Positions 22,817 through 35,960 of a DNA stretch of 64,000 nt are shown in pieces; position 1 is the first letter of the stretch; the number at the start of each line of letters is the position of its first letter. The DNA is taken from NCBI GenBank assembly GCA_946800325.1, contig OX326956.1, positions 76,519,087-76,583,086 of the forward strand. Reading direction: 5' to 3'. The notes beneath the pieces are model-generated. The model saw only the letters and a list, made by a program, of their open reading frames with translations. It had not been told where the DNA came from and made no database searches. Position numbers and translations under genes: made by a program. Source of the stretch: Luzula sylvatica (Eukaryota > Streptophyta > Magnoliopsida > Poales > Juncaceae).

Positions 22817-25800
22817 TTCCATCGAAAAACAAACTTTCTTAGTGTTTGTGAAATTTGGTGAAAAGTTAAGTAGTGAAAGATACGATACAAATAATCTAAA
22901 AACACGTTGTTTGAACTCCTCATAGCGTTAAAATCTTGTTTTGAATCGAAAAACAAACTTTCTTAGTGTTTGTGAAATTTGGTGAAAAGTTATGTAGTAA
23001 AAGATACGATACAAATGATCTCAAAACACGTTATTTGAACTCCTCAAAGCGTTAAAATCTTGTTTTGAATCGAAAAACAAACTTTCTTAGCGTTTGTGAA
23101 ATTTGGTGAAAAGTTATGTAGTAAAAGATACGATACAAATGATCTAAAAACACGTTATTTGATCTCCTGAAAGCGTTAAAATCTTGTTTTGAATCGAAAA
23201 ACAAAGTTTCTTAGTGTTTGTGAAATTTGGTGAAAAGTTATGTAGTAAAAGATACGATACAAATGATCTAAAAACACGTTATTTGAACTCCTCAAAGCGT
23301 TAAAATCTTGTTTTGAATCGAAAAACAAACTTTCTTAGTGTTTGTGAAATTTGGTGAAAAGTTATGTAGTAAAAGATACGATACAAATGATCTCAAAACA
23401 CGTTATTTGATCTCCTGAAAGCGTTAAAATCTAGTTTTGAATCGAAAAACAAACTTTCTTAGTGTTTGTGAAATTTGGTGAAAAGTTATGTAGTAAAACA
23501 TACGAAACAAATGATCTCAAAACACGTTATTTGAACTCCTCAAAGCGTTAAAATCTTGTTTTGAATCGAAAAACAAACTTATTTAGTGTTTGTGAAATTT
23601 GGTGAAAAGTTATGTAGTAAAACATACGATACAAATGATCTCAAAACACGTTATTTGAACTCCTCAAAACGTTAAAATCTTGTTTTGAATCGAAAAACAA
23701 ACTTTCTTAGTGTTTGTGAAATTTGGTGAAAAGTTATGTAGTAAAAGATACGATACAAATGATCTAAAAACACGTTATTTGAACTCCTCAAAGCGTTAAA
23801 ATCTTGTTTTGAATCGAAACACAAACTTTCTTAGTGTTTGTGAAATTTGCTGAAAAGTTATGTAGTAAAAGATACGATACAAATGATCTCAAAACACGTT
23901 ATTTGAACTCCTCAAAGCGTTAAAATCTTGTTTTCAATCGAAAAACAAACTTTCTTAGTGTTTGTGAAATTTGGTGAAAAGTTATGTAGTAAAAGATACG
24001 ATACAAATGATCTAAAAACACGTTATTTGATCTCCTGAAAGCGTTAAAATCTTGTTTTGAATCGAAAAACAAACTTTCTTAGCGTTTGTGAAATTTGGTG
24101 AAAAGTTATGTAGTAAAAGATACGATACAAATGATCTAAAAACACGTTATTTGATCTCCTGAAAGCGTTAAAATCTTGTTTTGAATCGAAAAACAAAGTT
24201 TCTTAGTGTTTGTGAAATTTGGTGAAAAGTTATGTAGTAAAAGATACGATACAAATGACCTCAAAACACGTTATTTGAACTCCTCAAAGCGTTAAAATCT
24301 TGTTTTGAGTCGAAAAACAAACTTTCTTAGTGTTTGTGAAATTTGGTGAAAAGTTATGTAGTAAAAGATACGATACAAATGATCTCAAAACGCGTTATTT
24401 GAACTCCTCAAAGCGTTAAAATCTTGTTTTGAATTGAAAAACAAACTTTCTTAGCGTTTGTGAAATTGGGTGAAAAGTTATGTAGTTAAAGATACGATAC
24501 AAATGATCTAAAAACACGTTATTTGAACTCCTCAAAGCGTTAAAATCTTATTTTGAATCGAAAAACAAAGTTTCTTAGTGTTTGTGAAATTTGGTGAAAA
24601 GTTATGTAGTAAAATATACGATACAAATGATCTCAAAACACGTTATTTGAACTCCTCAAAGCACTAAAATCTTGTTTTGAATCGAAAAACAAACTTTCTT
24701 AGTATTTGTGAAATTTGGTTAAAAGTTATGTAGTAAAAGATACGGTACAAATGATCTAAAAACACGTTATTTGAAATCCTCAAAGCGTTAAAATCTTGTT
24801 TTGAATCGAAAAACAAAGTTTCTTAGTGTTTGTGAAATTTGGTGAAAAGTTATGTAGTAAAAGATACGATACAAATGATCTCAAAACACGTTATTTGAAC
24901 TCCTCAAAGCGCTGAAATCTTGTTTTGAATCGACAAACAAACTTTCTTAGTGTTTGTGAAATTTGGTGAAAAGTTATGTAGTAAAAGATACGATACAAAT
25001 GATCTCAAAACACGTTATTTGAACTCCTCAAAGCGCTGAAATCTTGTTTTGAATCGACAAACAACCTTTCTTAGTGTTTGTGAAATTTGGTGAAAAGTTT
25101 TGTAATAAAAGATACGATACAAATGATCTCAAAACACGTTATTTGAACTCCTCAAAGCGTTAAAATCTTGTTTTGAATCGAAAAACAAACTTTCTTAGTG
25201 TTTGTGAAATTTGGTGAAAAGTCTTGTAGTAAAAGATACGATACAAATGATCTAAAAACATGTTATTTGAACTCCTCAAAGCGTTAAAATCTTGTTTTGA
25301 ATCGAAAAACAAACTTTCTTAGTGTTTGTGAAATTTGGTGAAAAGTTATGTAGTAAAAGATACGATACAAATGATCTCAAAATACGTTATTTGAACTCCT
25401 CAAAGTGCTAAAATCTTGTTTTGAGTCGAAAAACAAACTTTCTTAGTGTTTGTGAAATTTGGTGAAAAGGTATGTAGTAAAAGATACGATACAAATGACC
25501 TAAAAACACGTTATTTGAACTCCTCAAAGTGTTAAAATCTTGTTTTGAATCGAAAAACAATCTTTCTTAACGTTTGTGAAATTTGGTGAAAAGTTATGTA
25601 GTAAAAAATACGATACAAATGATCTCAAAACACGTTATTTGAACTCCTCAAAGCCTTAAAATCTTGTTTTGAATTGAAAAACAAACTTTCTTAACGTTTG
25701 TGAAATTTGGTAAAAAGTTATGTAGTAAAAGATACGATACAAATGATCTAAAAACTCGTTATTTGAACTCCTCAAAGCGTTAAAATCTTGTTTTGAATCG

Positions 25801-27404
25801 AAAAACAAAGTTTCTTAGTGTGTGTGAAATTTGGTGAAAAGTTATGTAGTAAAAGATACGATACAAATGATCTCAAAACACGTTATTTGAACTCCTCAAA
25901 GCGTTAAAATCTTGTTTTGAGTCGAAAAACAAACTTTCTTAGTGTTTGTGAAATTTGGTGAAAAGTTATGTAGTAAAAGATACGATACAAATGATCTCAA
26001 AACACGTTATTGGAACTCCTCAAAGCGTTAAAATCTTGTTTTGAATCGAAAAACAAACTTTCTTAGCGTTTGTGAAATTGGGTGAAAAGTTATGTAGTTA
26101 AAGATACGATACAAATGATCTAAAAACACGTTATTTGAACTCCTCAAAGCGTTAAAATCTTATTTTGAATCGAAAAACAAAGTTTCTTAGTGTTTGTGAA
26201 ATTTGGTGAAAAGTTATGTAGTAAAAGATACGATACAAATGATCTCAAAACACGTTATTTGAACTCCTCAAAGCACTAAAATCTTGTTTTGAATCGAAAA
26301 ACAAACTTTCTTAGTATTTGTGAAATTTGGTGAAAAGTTATGTAGTAAAAGATACGGTACAAATGATCTAAAAACACGTTATTTGAAATCCTCAAAGCGT
26401 TAAAATCTTGTTTTGAATCGAAAAACAAACTTTCTTAGTGTTTGTGAAATTTGGTGAAAAGTTATGTAGTAAAAGATACGATACAAATGATCTAAAAACA
26501 CGTTATTTGAACTCCTCAAAGCGCTGAAATCTTGTTTTGAATCGAAAAACAAACTTTCTTAGTGTTTGTGAAATTTGGTGAAAAGTTATGTAGTAAAAGA
26601 TACGATACAAATGATCTCAAAACAAGTTATTTGAACTCCTCAAAGCGTTAAAATCTTGTTTTGAATCGAAAAACAAACTTTCTTAGCGTTTGTGAAATTT
26701 GGTGAAAAGTTATGTAGTAAAAGATACGATACAAATGATCTAAAAACACGTTATTTGAACTCCTCAAAGCGTTAAAATCTTGTTTTGAATCGAAAAACAA
26801 ACTTTCTTAGTGTTTGTGAAATTTGGTGAAAAGTTATGTAGTAAAAGATACGATACAAATGATCTCAAAACAAGTTATTTGAACTCCTCAAAGCGTTAAA
26901 ATCTTGTTTTGAATCGAAAAACAAACTTTCTTAGCGTTTGTGAAATTAGGTGAAAAGTTATGTAGTAAAAGATACGATACAAATGATCTCAAAACACGTT
27001 ATTTGAACTCCTCAAAGCGTTAAAATCTTGTTTTGAATCGAAACACAAACTTTCTTAGTGTTTGTGAAATTTGGTGAAAAGTCATGTTGTAAAAGATACG
27101 ATACAAATGATCTAAATACACGTTATTTGAACTCCTCAAAGCGATAAAATCTTGTTTTGAATCGAAAAACAAACTTTCTTAGTGTCTGTGAAATTTGGTG
27201 AAAAGTTATGTAGTAAAAGATACGATACAAATGATCTCAAAACACGTTATTTGAACTCCTCAAAGTGCTAAAATCTTGTTTTGAGTCGAAAAACAAACTT
27301 TCTTATTGTTTGTGAAATTTGGTGAAAAGTTATGTAGTAAAAGATACGTTACAAATGATCTAAAAACACGTTATTTGAACTCCTCAAAGCGTTAAAATCT
27401 TGTT
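22817..27404 (+). repeat. HOR copy 7, 37 monomers (4,588 bp)
   Basis: This unit has the full basic 32-monomer order plus the five-monomer insert (CTAGTTTTG, CTTATTTAG, ACATACG, TTTGCTG) near its start. It is the most complete version with the insert. Its first 16 monomers match 10417-12400 with offset 12,400 bp, including the rare AATAATCTA in the marker monomer and GGTTAAAAG in monomer 200 (24693-24816). Confidence 0.83.
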
Positions 27405-27719
27405 TTCCATCGAAAAACAAACTTTCTTAGTGTTTGTGAAATTTGGTGAAAAGTCAAGTAGTGAAAGATACGATACAAATGATCTAAAAACACGTTGTTT
27501 GAACTCCTCATAGCGTTAAAATCTTGTTTTGAATCGAAAAACAAACTTTCTTAGTGTTTGTGAAATTTGGTGAAAAGTTATGTAGTAAAAGATACGATAC
27601 AAATGATCTCAAAACACGTTATTTGAACTCCTCAAAGCGTTAAAATCTTGTTTTGAATCGAAAAACAAACTTTCTTAGCGTTTGTGAAATTTGGTGAAAA
27701 GTTATGTAGTAAAAGATAC

Positions 27720-30700
27720 GATACAAATGATCTAAAAACACGTTATTTGATCTCCTGAAAGCGTTAAAATCTTGTTTTGAATCGAAAAACAAAGTTTCTT
27801 AGTGTTTGTGAAATTTGGTGAAAAGTTATGTAGTAAAAGATACGATACAAATGATCTCAAAACACGTTATTTGAACTCCTCAAAGCGCTAAAATCTTGTT
27901 TTGAATCGAAAAACAAACTTTCTTAGTGTTTGTGAAATTTGGTGAAAAGTTATGTAGTAAAAGATACGATACAAATGATCTAAAAACACGTTATTTGATC
28001 TCCTGAAAGCGTTAAAATCTTGTTTTGAATCGAAAAACAAACTTTCTTAGCGTTTGTGAAATTTGGTGAAAAGTTATGTAGTAAAAGATACGATACAAAT
28101 GATCTCAAAACACGTTATTTGAACTCCTCAAAGCGTTAAAATCTTGTTTTGAATCGAAAAACAAAGTTTCTTAGTGTTTGTGAAATTTGGTGAAAAGTTA
28201 TGTGGTAAAAGATACGATACAAATGATCTAAAAACACGTTATTTGAACTCCTCAAAGCGTTAAAATCTTGTTTTGAATCGAAAAACAAACTTTCTTAATG
28301 TTTGTGAAATTTGGTGAAAAGTTATGTAGTAAAAGATACGATACAAATGATCTAAAAACACGTTATTTGAACTACTCAAAGCGTTAAAATCTTGTTTTGA
28401 ATCGAAACACAAACTTTCTTAGTGTTTGTGAAATTTGGTGAAAAGTTATGTAGTAAAAGATACGATACAAATGATCTCAAAACACGTTATTTGAACTCCT
28501 CAAAGCGTTAAAATATTGTTTTGAATCGAAAAACAAACTTTCTTAGTGTCTGTGAAATTTGGTGAAAAGTTATGTAGTAAAAGATACGATACAAATGATC
28601 TCAAAACACGTTATTTGAACTCCTCAAAGCGCCAAAATCTTGTTTTGAATCGAAAAACAAACTTTCTTAGCGTTTGTGAAATTTGGTGAAAAGTTATGTA
28701 GTAAAAGATACGGTACAAATGATCTAAAAACACGTTATTTGAACTCCTCAAAGCGCTGAAATCTTGTTTTGGATCGACAAACAAACTTTCTTAGTGTTTG
28801 TGAAATTTGGTGAAAAGTTATGTAGTAAAAAATACGATACAAATGATCTCAAAACACGTTATTTGAACTCCTCAAAGCGTTAAAATCTTGTTTCGAATCG
28901 AAAAACAAACTTTCTTAGCGTTTGTGAAATTTGGTGAAAAGTCATGTAGTAAAAGATACGATACAAATGATCTAAAAACACGTTATTTGAACTCATCAAA
29001 GCGTTAAAATCTTGTTTTGAATCGAAAAACAAACTTTCTTAGTGTTTGTGAAATTTGGTGAAAAGTTATGTAGTAAAAGATACGATACAAATGATCTAAA
29101 AACACGTTATTTGAACTCCTCAAAGCGCTGAAATCTTGTTTTGAATCGACAAACAAACTTTCTTAGTGTTTGTGAAATTTGGTGAAAAGTTTTGTAGTAA
29201 AAGATACGATACAAATGATCTCAAAACACGTTATTTGAACTCCTCAAAGCGTTAAAATCTTGTTTTGAATCGAAAAACAAACTTTCTTAGTGTTTGTGAA
29301 ATTTGGTGTAAAGTCATGTAGTAAAAGATACGATACAAATGATCTAAAAACACGTTATTTGAACTCCTCAAAGCGTTAAAATCTTGTTTTCAATCGAAAA
29401 ACAAAGTTTCTTAGTGTGTGTGAAATTTGGTGTAAAGTCATGTAGTAAAAGATACGATACAAATGATCTAAAAACACGTTATTTGAACTCCTCAAAGCGT
29501 TAAAATCTTGTTTTCAATCGAAAAACAAAGTTTCTTAGTGTTTGTGAAATTTGGTGAAAAGTTATGTAGTAAAAGATACGATACAAATGATCTCAAAACA
29601 CGTTATTTGAACTCCTCAAAGCACTAAAATCTTGTTTTGAATCGAAAAACAAACTTTCTTAGCGTTTGTGAAATTTGGTGAAAAGTTATGTAGTAAAAGA
29701 TACGATACAAATGATCTAAAAACACGTTATTTGATCTCCTGAAAGCGTTAAAATCTTGTTTTGAATCGAAAAACAAACTTTCTTAGCGTTTGTGAAATTT
29801 GGTGAAAAGTTATGTAGTAAAAGATACGATACAAATGATCTAAAAACACGTTATTTGATCTCCTGAAAGCGTTAAAATCTTGTTTTGAATCGAAAAACAA
29901 AGTTTCTTAGTGTTTGTGAAATTTGGTGAAAAGTTATGTAGTAAAAGATACGATACAAATGACCTCAAAACACGTTATTTGAACTCCTCAAAGCGTTAAA
30001 ATCTTGTTTTGAGTCGAAAAACAAACTTTCTTAGTGTTTGTGAAATTTGGTGAAAAGTTATGTAGTAAAAGATACGATACAAATGATCTCAAAACGCGTT
30101 ATTTGAACTCCTCAAAGCGTTAAAATCTTGTTTTGAATTGAAAAACAAACTTTCTTAGCGTTTGTGAAATTGGGTGAAAAGTTATGTAGTTAAAGATACG
30201 ATACAAATGATCTAAAAACACGTTATTTGAACTCCTCAAAGCGTTAAAATCTTATTTTGAATCGAAAAACAAAGTTTCTTAGTGTTTGTGAAATTTGGTG
30301 AAAAGTTATGTAGTAAAATATACGATACAAATGATCTCAAAACACGTTATTTGAACTCCTCAAAGCACTAAAATCTTGTTTTGAATCGAAAAACAAACTT
30401 TCTTAGTATTTGTGAAATTTGGTGAAAAGTTATGTAGTAAAAGATACGGTACAAATGATCTAAAAACACGTTATTTGAAATCCTCAAAGCGTTAAAATCT
30501 TGTTTTGAATCGAAAAACAAAGTTTCTTAGTGTTTGTGAAATTTGGTGAAAAGTTATGTAGTAAAAAATACGATACAAATGATCTCAAAACACGTTATTT
30601 GAACTCCTCAAAGCGCTGAAATCTTGTTTTGAATCGACAAACAAACTTTCTTAGTGTTTGTGAAATTTGGTGAAAAGTTATGTAGTAAAAGATACGATAC

Positions 30701-33625
30701 AAATGATCTAAAAACACGTTATTTGATCTCCTGAAAGCGTTAAAATCTTGTTTTGAATCGAAAAACAAAGTTTCTTAGTGTTTGTGAAATTTGGTGAAAA
30801 GTTATGTAGTAAAAGATACGATACAAATGATCTCAAAACACGTTATTTGAACTCCTCAAAGCGCTAAAATCTTGTTTTGAATCGAAAAACAAACTTTCTT
30901 AGTGTTTGTGAAATTTGGTGAAAAGTTATGTAGTAAAAGATACGATACAAATGATCTAAAAACACGTTATTTGATCTCCTGAAAGCGTTAAAATCTTGTT
31001 TTGAATCGAAAAACAAACTTTCTTAGCGTTTGTGAAATTTGGTGAAAAGTTATGTAGTAAAAGATACGATACAAATGATCTCAAAACACGTTATTTGAAC
31101 TCCTCAAAGCGTTAAAATCTTGTTTTGAATCGAAAAACAAAGTTTCTTAGTGTTTGTGAAATTTGGTGAAAAGTTATGTGGTAAAAGATACGATACAAAT
31201 GATCTAAAAACACGTTATTTGAACTCCTCAAAGCGTTAAAATCTTGTTTTGAATCGAAAAACAAACTTTCTTAATGTTTGTGAAATTTGGTGAAAAGTTA
31301 TGTAGTAAAAGATACGATACAAATGATCTAAAAACACGTTATTTGAACTACTCAAAGCGTTAAAATCTTGTTTTGAATCGAAACACAAACTTTCTTAGTG
31401 TTTGTGAAATTTGGTGAAAAGTTATGTAGTAAAAGATACGATACAAATGATCTCAAAACACGTTATTTGAACTCCTCAAAGCGTTAAAATATTGTTTTGA
31501 ATCGAAAAACAAACTTTCTTAGTGTCTGTGAAATTTGGTGAAAAGTTATGTAGTAAAAGATACGATACAAATGATCTCAAAACACGTTATTTGAACTCCT
31601 CAAAGCGCCAAAATCTTGTTTTGAATCGAAAAACAAACTTTCTTAGCGTTTGTGAAATTTGGTGAAAAGTTATGTAGTAAAAGATACGGTACAAATGATC
31701 TAAAAACACGTTATTTGAACTCCTCAAAGCGCTGAAATCTTGTTTTGGATCGACAAACAAACTTTCTTAGTGTTTGTGAAATTTGGTGAAAAGTTATGTA
31801 GTAAAAAATACGATACAAATGATCTCAAAACACGTTATTTGAACTCCTCAAAGCGTTAAAATCTTGTTTCGAATCGAAAAACAAACTTTCTTAGCGTTTG
31901 TGAAATTTGGTGAAAAGTCATGTAGTAAAAGATACGATACAAATGATCTAAAAACACGTTATTTGAACTCATCAAAGCGTTAAAATCTTGTTTTGAATCG
32001 AAAAACAAACTTTCTTAGTGTTTGTGAAATTTGGTGAAAAGTTATGTAGTAAAAGATACGATACAAATGATCTAAAAACACGTTATTTGAACTCCTCAAA
32101 GCGCTGAAATCTTGTTTTGAATCGACAAACAAACTTTCTTAGTGTTTGTGAAATTTGGTGAAAAGTTTTGTAGTAAAAGATACGATACAAATGATCTCAA
32201 AACACGTTATTTGAACTCCTCAAAGCGTTAAAATCTTGTTTTGAATCGAAAAACAAACTTTCTTAGTGTTTGTGAAATTTGGTGTAAAGTCATGTAGTAA
32301 AAGATACGATACAAATGATCTAAAAACACGTTATTTGAACTCCTCAAAGCGTTAAAATCTTGTTTTCAATCGAAAAACAAAGTTTCTTAGTGTGTGTGAA
32401 ATTTGGTGTAAAGTCATGTAGTAAAAGATACGATACAAATGATCTAAAAACACGTTATTTGAACTCCTCAAAGCGTTAAAATCTTGTTTTCAATCGAAAA
32501 ACAAAGTTTCTTAGTGTTTGTGAAATTTGGTGAAAAGTTATGTAGTAAAAGATACGATACAAATGATCTCAAAACACGTTATTTGAACTCCTCAAAGCAC
32601 TAAAATCTTGTTTTGAATCGAAAAACAAACTTTCTTAGCGTTTGTGAAATTTGGTGAAAAGTTATGTAGTAAAAGATACGATACAAATGATCTAAAAACA
32701 CGTTATTTGATCTCCTGAAAGCGTTAAAATCTTGTTTTGAATCGAAAAACAAACTTTCTTAGCGTTTGTGAAATTTGGTGAAAAGTTATGTAGTAAAAGA
32801 TACGATACAAATGATCTAAAAACACGTTATTTGATCTCCTGAAAGCGTTAAAATCTTGTTTTGAATCGAAAAACAAAGTTTCTTAGTGTTTGTGAAATTT
32901 GGTGAAAAGTTATGTAGTAAAAGATACGATACAAATGACCTCAAAACACGTTATTTGAACTCCTCAAAGCGTTAAAATCTTGTTTTGAGTCGAAAAACAA
33001 ACTTTCTTAGTGTTTGTGAAATTTGGTGAAAAGTTATGTAGTAAAAGATACGATACAAATGATCTCAAAACGCGTTATTTGAACTCCTCAAAGCGTTAAA
33101 ATCTTGTTTTGAATTGAAAAACAAACTTTCTTAGCGTTTGTGAAATTGGGTGAAAAGTTATGTAGTTAAAGATACGATACAAATGATCTAAAAACACGTT
33201 ATTTGAACTCCTCAAAGCGTTAAAATCTTATTTTGAATCGAAAAACAAAGTTTCTTAGTGTTTGTGAAATTTGGTGAAAAGTTATGTAGTAAAATATACG
33301 ATACAAATGATCTCAAAACACGTTATTTGAACTCCTCAAAGCACTAAAATCTTGTTTTGAATCGAAAAACAAACTTTCTTAGTATTTGTGAAATTTGGTG
33401 AAAAGTTATGTAGTAAAAGATACGGTACAAATGATCTAAAAACACGTTATTTGAAATCCTCAAAGCGTTAAAATCTTGTTTTGAATCGAAAAACAAAGTT
33501 TCTTAGTGTTTGTGAAATTTGGTGAAAAGTTATGTAGTAAAAGATACGATACAAATGATCTCAAAACACGTTATTTGAACTCCTCAAAGCGCTGAAATCT
33601 TGTTTTGAATCGACAAACAAACTTT
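27720..33625 (+). repeat. Tandem duplication, offset 2,976 bp (24 monomers)
   Basis: The first copy begins within monomer 27653-27776 and the second within the chimeric monomer 30629-30752. TGTGGTAAAAG (28201 and 31177) and ACGCGT (30094 and 33070) repeat at exactly 2,976 bp, with the rare ATATTG, GCGCC, TTTTGGATCG, TGTTTCGAATCG and GTGTGTG variants in the same order. The junction monomer joins a CGACAAAC start to a TCTA/GATCTCCTG end. Confidence 0.85.
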
Positions 33626-35712
33626 CTTAGTGTTTGTGAAATTTGGTGAAAAGTTATGTAGTAAAAGATACGATACAAATGATCTCAAAACACGTTATTT
33701 GAACTCCTCAAAGCGCTGAAATCTTGTTTTGAATCGACAAACAACCTTTCTTAGTGTTTGTGAAATTTGGTGAAAAGTTTTGTTATAAAAGATACGATAC
33801 AAATGATCTCAAAACACGTTATTTGAACTCCTCAAAGCGTTAAAATCTTGTTTTGAATCGAAAAACAAACTTTCTTAGTGTTTGTGAAATTTGGTGAAAA
33901 GTCTTGTAGTAAAAGATACGATACAAATGATCTAAAAACACGTTATTTGAACTCCTCAAAGCGTTAAAATCTTGTTTTGAATCGAAAAACAAAGTTTCTT
34001 AGTGTTTGTGAAATTTGGTGAAAAGTTATGTAGTAAAAGATACGATACAAATGATCTCAAAATACGTTATTTGAACTCCTCAAAGTGCTAAAATCTTGTT
34101 TTGAGTCGAAAAACAAACTTTCTTAGTGTTTGTGAAATTTGGTGAAAAGGTATGTAGTAAAAGATACGATACAAATGACCTAAAAACACGTTATTTGAAC
34201 TCCTCAAAGTGTTAAAATCTTGTTTTGAATCGAAAAACAATCTTTCTTAACGTTTGTGAAATTTGGTGAAAAGTTATGTAGTAAAAAATACGATACAAAT
34301 GATCTCAAAACACGTTATTTGAACTCCTCAAAGCCTTAAAATCTTGTTTTGAATCGAAAAACAAACTTTCTTAACGTTTGTGAAATTTGGTAAAAAGTTA
34401 TGTAGTAAAAGATACGATACAAATGATCTAAAAACTCGTTATTTGAACTCCTCAAAGCGTTAAAATCTTGTTTTGAATCGAAAAACAAAGTTTCTTAGTG
34501 TATGTGAAATTTGGTGAAAAGTTATGTAGTAAAAGATACGATACAAATGATCTCAAAACACGTTATTTGAACTCCTCAAAGCGTTAAAATCTTGTTTTGA
34601 GTCGAAAAACAAACTTTCTTAGTGTGTGTGAAATTTGGTGAAAAGTTATGTAGTAAAAGATACGATACAAATGATCTCAAAACACGTTATTGGAACTCCT
34701 CAAAGCGTTAAAATCTTGTTTTGAATCGAAAAACAAACTTTCTTAGCGTTTGTGAAATTGGGTGAAAAGTTATGTAGTTAAAGATACGATACAAATGATC
34801 TAAAAACACGTTATTTGAACTCCTCAAAGCGTTAAAATCTTATTTTGAATCGAAAAACAAAGTTTCTTAGTGTTTGTGAAATTTGGTGAAAAGTTATGTA
34901 GTAAAAGATACGATACAAATGATCTCAAAACACGTTATTTGAACTCCTCAAAGCACTAAAATCTTGTTTTGAATCGAAAAACAAACTTTCTTAGTATTTG
35001 TGAAATTTGGTGCAAAGTTATGTAGTAAAAGATACGGTACAAATGATCTAAAAACACGTTATTTGAAATCCTCAATGTGTTAAAATCTTGTTTTGAATCG
35101 AAAAACAAACTTTCTTAGTGTTTGTGAAATTTGGTGAAAAGTTATGTAGTAAAAGATACGATACAAATGATCTAAAAACACGTTATTTGAACTCCTCAAA
35201 GCGCTGAAATCTTGTTTTGAATCGAAAAACAAACTTTCTTAGTGTTTGTGAAATTTGGTGAAAAGTTATGTAGTAAAAGATACGATACAAATGATCTCAA
35301 AACAAGTTATTTGAACTCCTCAAAGCATTAAAATCTTGTTTTGAATCGAAAAACAAACTTTCTTAGCGTTTGTGAAATTTGGTGAAAAGTTATGTAGTAA
35401 AAGATACGATACAAATGATCTAAAAACACGTTATTTGAACTCCTCAAAGCGTTAAAATCTTGTTTTGAATCGAAAAACAAACTTTCTTAGTGTTTGTGAA
35501 ATTTGGTGAAAAGTTATGTAGTAAAAGATACGATACAAATGATCTCAAAACAAGTTATTTGAACTCCTCAAAGCGTTAAAATCTTGTTTTGAATCGAAAA
35601 ACAAACTTTCTTAGCGTTTGTGAAATTTGGTGAAAAGTTATGTAGTAAAAGATACGATACAAATGATCTCAAAACACGTTATTTGAACTCCTCAAAGCGT
35701 TAAAATCTTGTT

Positions 35713-35836
35713 TTGAATCGAAACACAAACTTTCTTAGTGTTTGTGAAATTTGGTGAAAAGTCATGTTGTAAAAGATGCGATACAAATGATCTCAAAACA
35801 CGTTATTTGACCTCCTCAAAGTGCTAAAATCTTGTT
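35713..35836 (+). repeat. Chimeric monomer, one-monomer deletion
   Basis: It starts as the AAACAC/GTCATGTTGT monomer and ends as the following type (TCTC, GTGCT), which elsewhere are two successive monomers (for example 6077-6324). One monomer has been lost by exchange between neighbours. It also has private changes, GATGCGATAC and TTGACCTCC. Confidence 0.7.
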
Positions 35837-35960
35837 TTGAGTCGAAAAACAAACTTTCTTATTGTTTGTGAAATTTGGTGAAAAGTTATGTAGTAAAAGA
35901 TACGTTACAAATGATCTAAAAACACGTTATTTGAACTCCTCAAAGCGTTAAAATCTTGTT

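Larger units (their letters stand above)
6449..24850 (+). repeat. Super-HOR: 6 kb superblock present twice
   Basis: The stretch 6449 to about 12.45 kb (monomers 53-100) is found again at 16493 to about 24.85 kb (monomers 134-200). The offset is 81 monomers (10,044 bp) in the first part and 100 monomers (12,400 bp) after the 19-monomer duplication. Shared rare changes run across the boundary between HOR copies 2 and 3: GAAATTAGGTG, CTAAATACAAGTT, ACGTTAC, AATAATCTA, CTTATTTAG and GGTTAAAAG. This is therefore one duplication of more than a whole HOR, later changed by local events. Confidence 0.75.
27405..35960 (+). repeat. HOR copy 8, 69 monomers (8,556 bp)
   Basis: The marker monomer here has GTCAAGTAG. 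A new block follows that earlier copies lack: TGTGGTAAAAG (28201), TTAATG, ACTACTC, ATATTG, GCGCC, TTTTGGATCGAC, TGTTTCGAATCG, ACTCATC, GGTGTAAAG and GTGTGTG. That block is duplicated with offset 2,976 bp, after which the usual order resumes (GTTTTGTTAT variant at 33777) to the end. The last steps are shortened by one monomer through the fused monomer 35713-35836. Confidence 0.8.
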
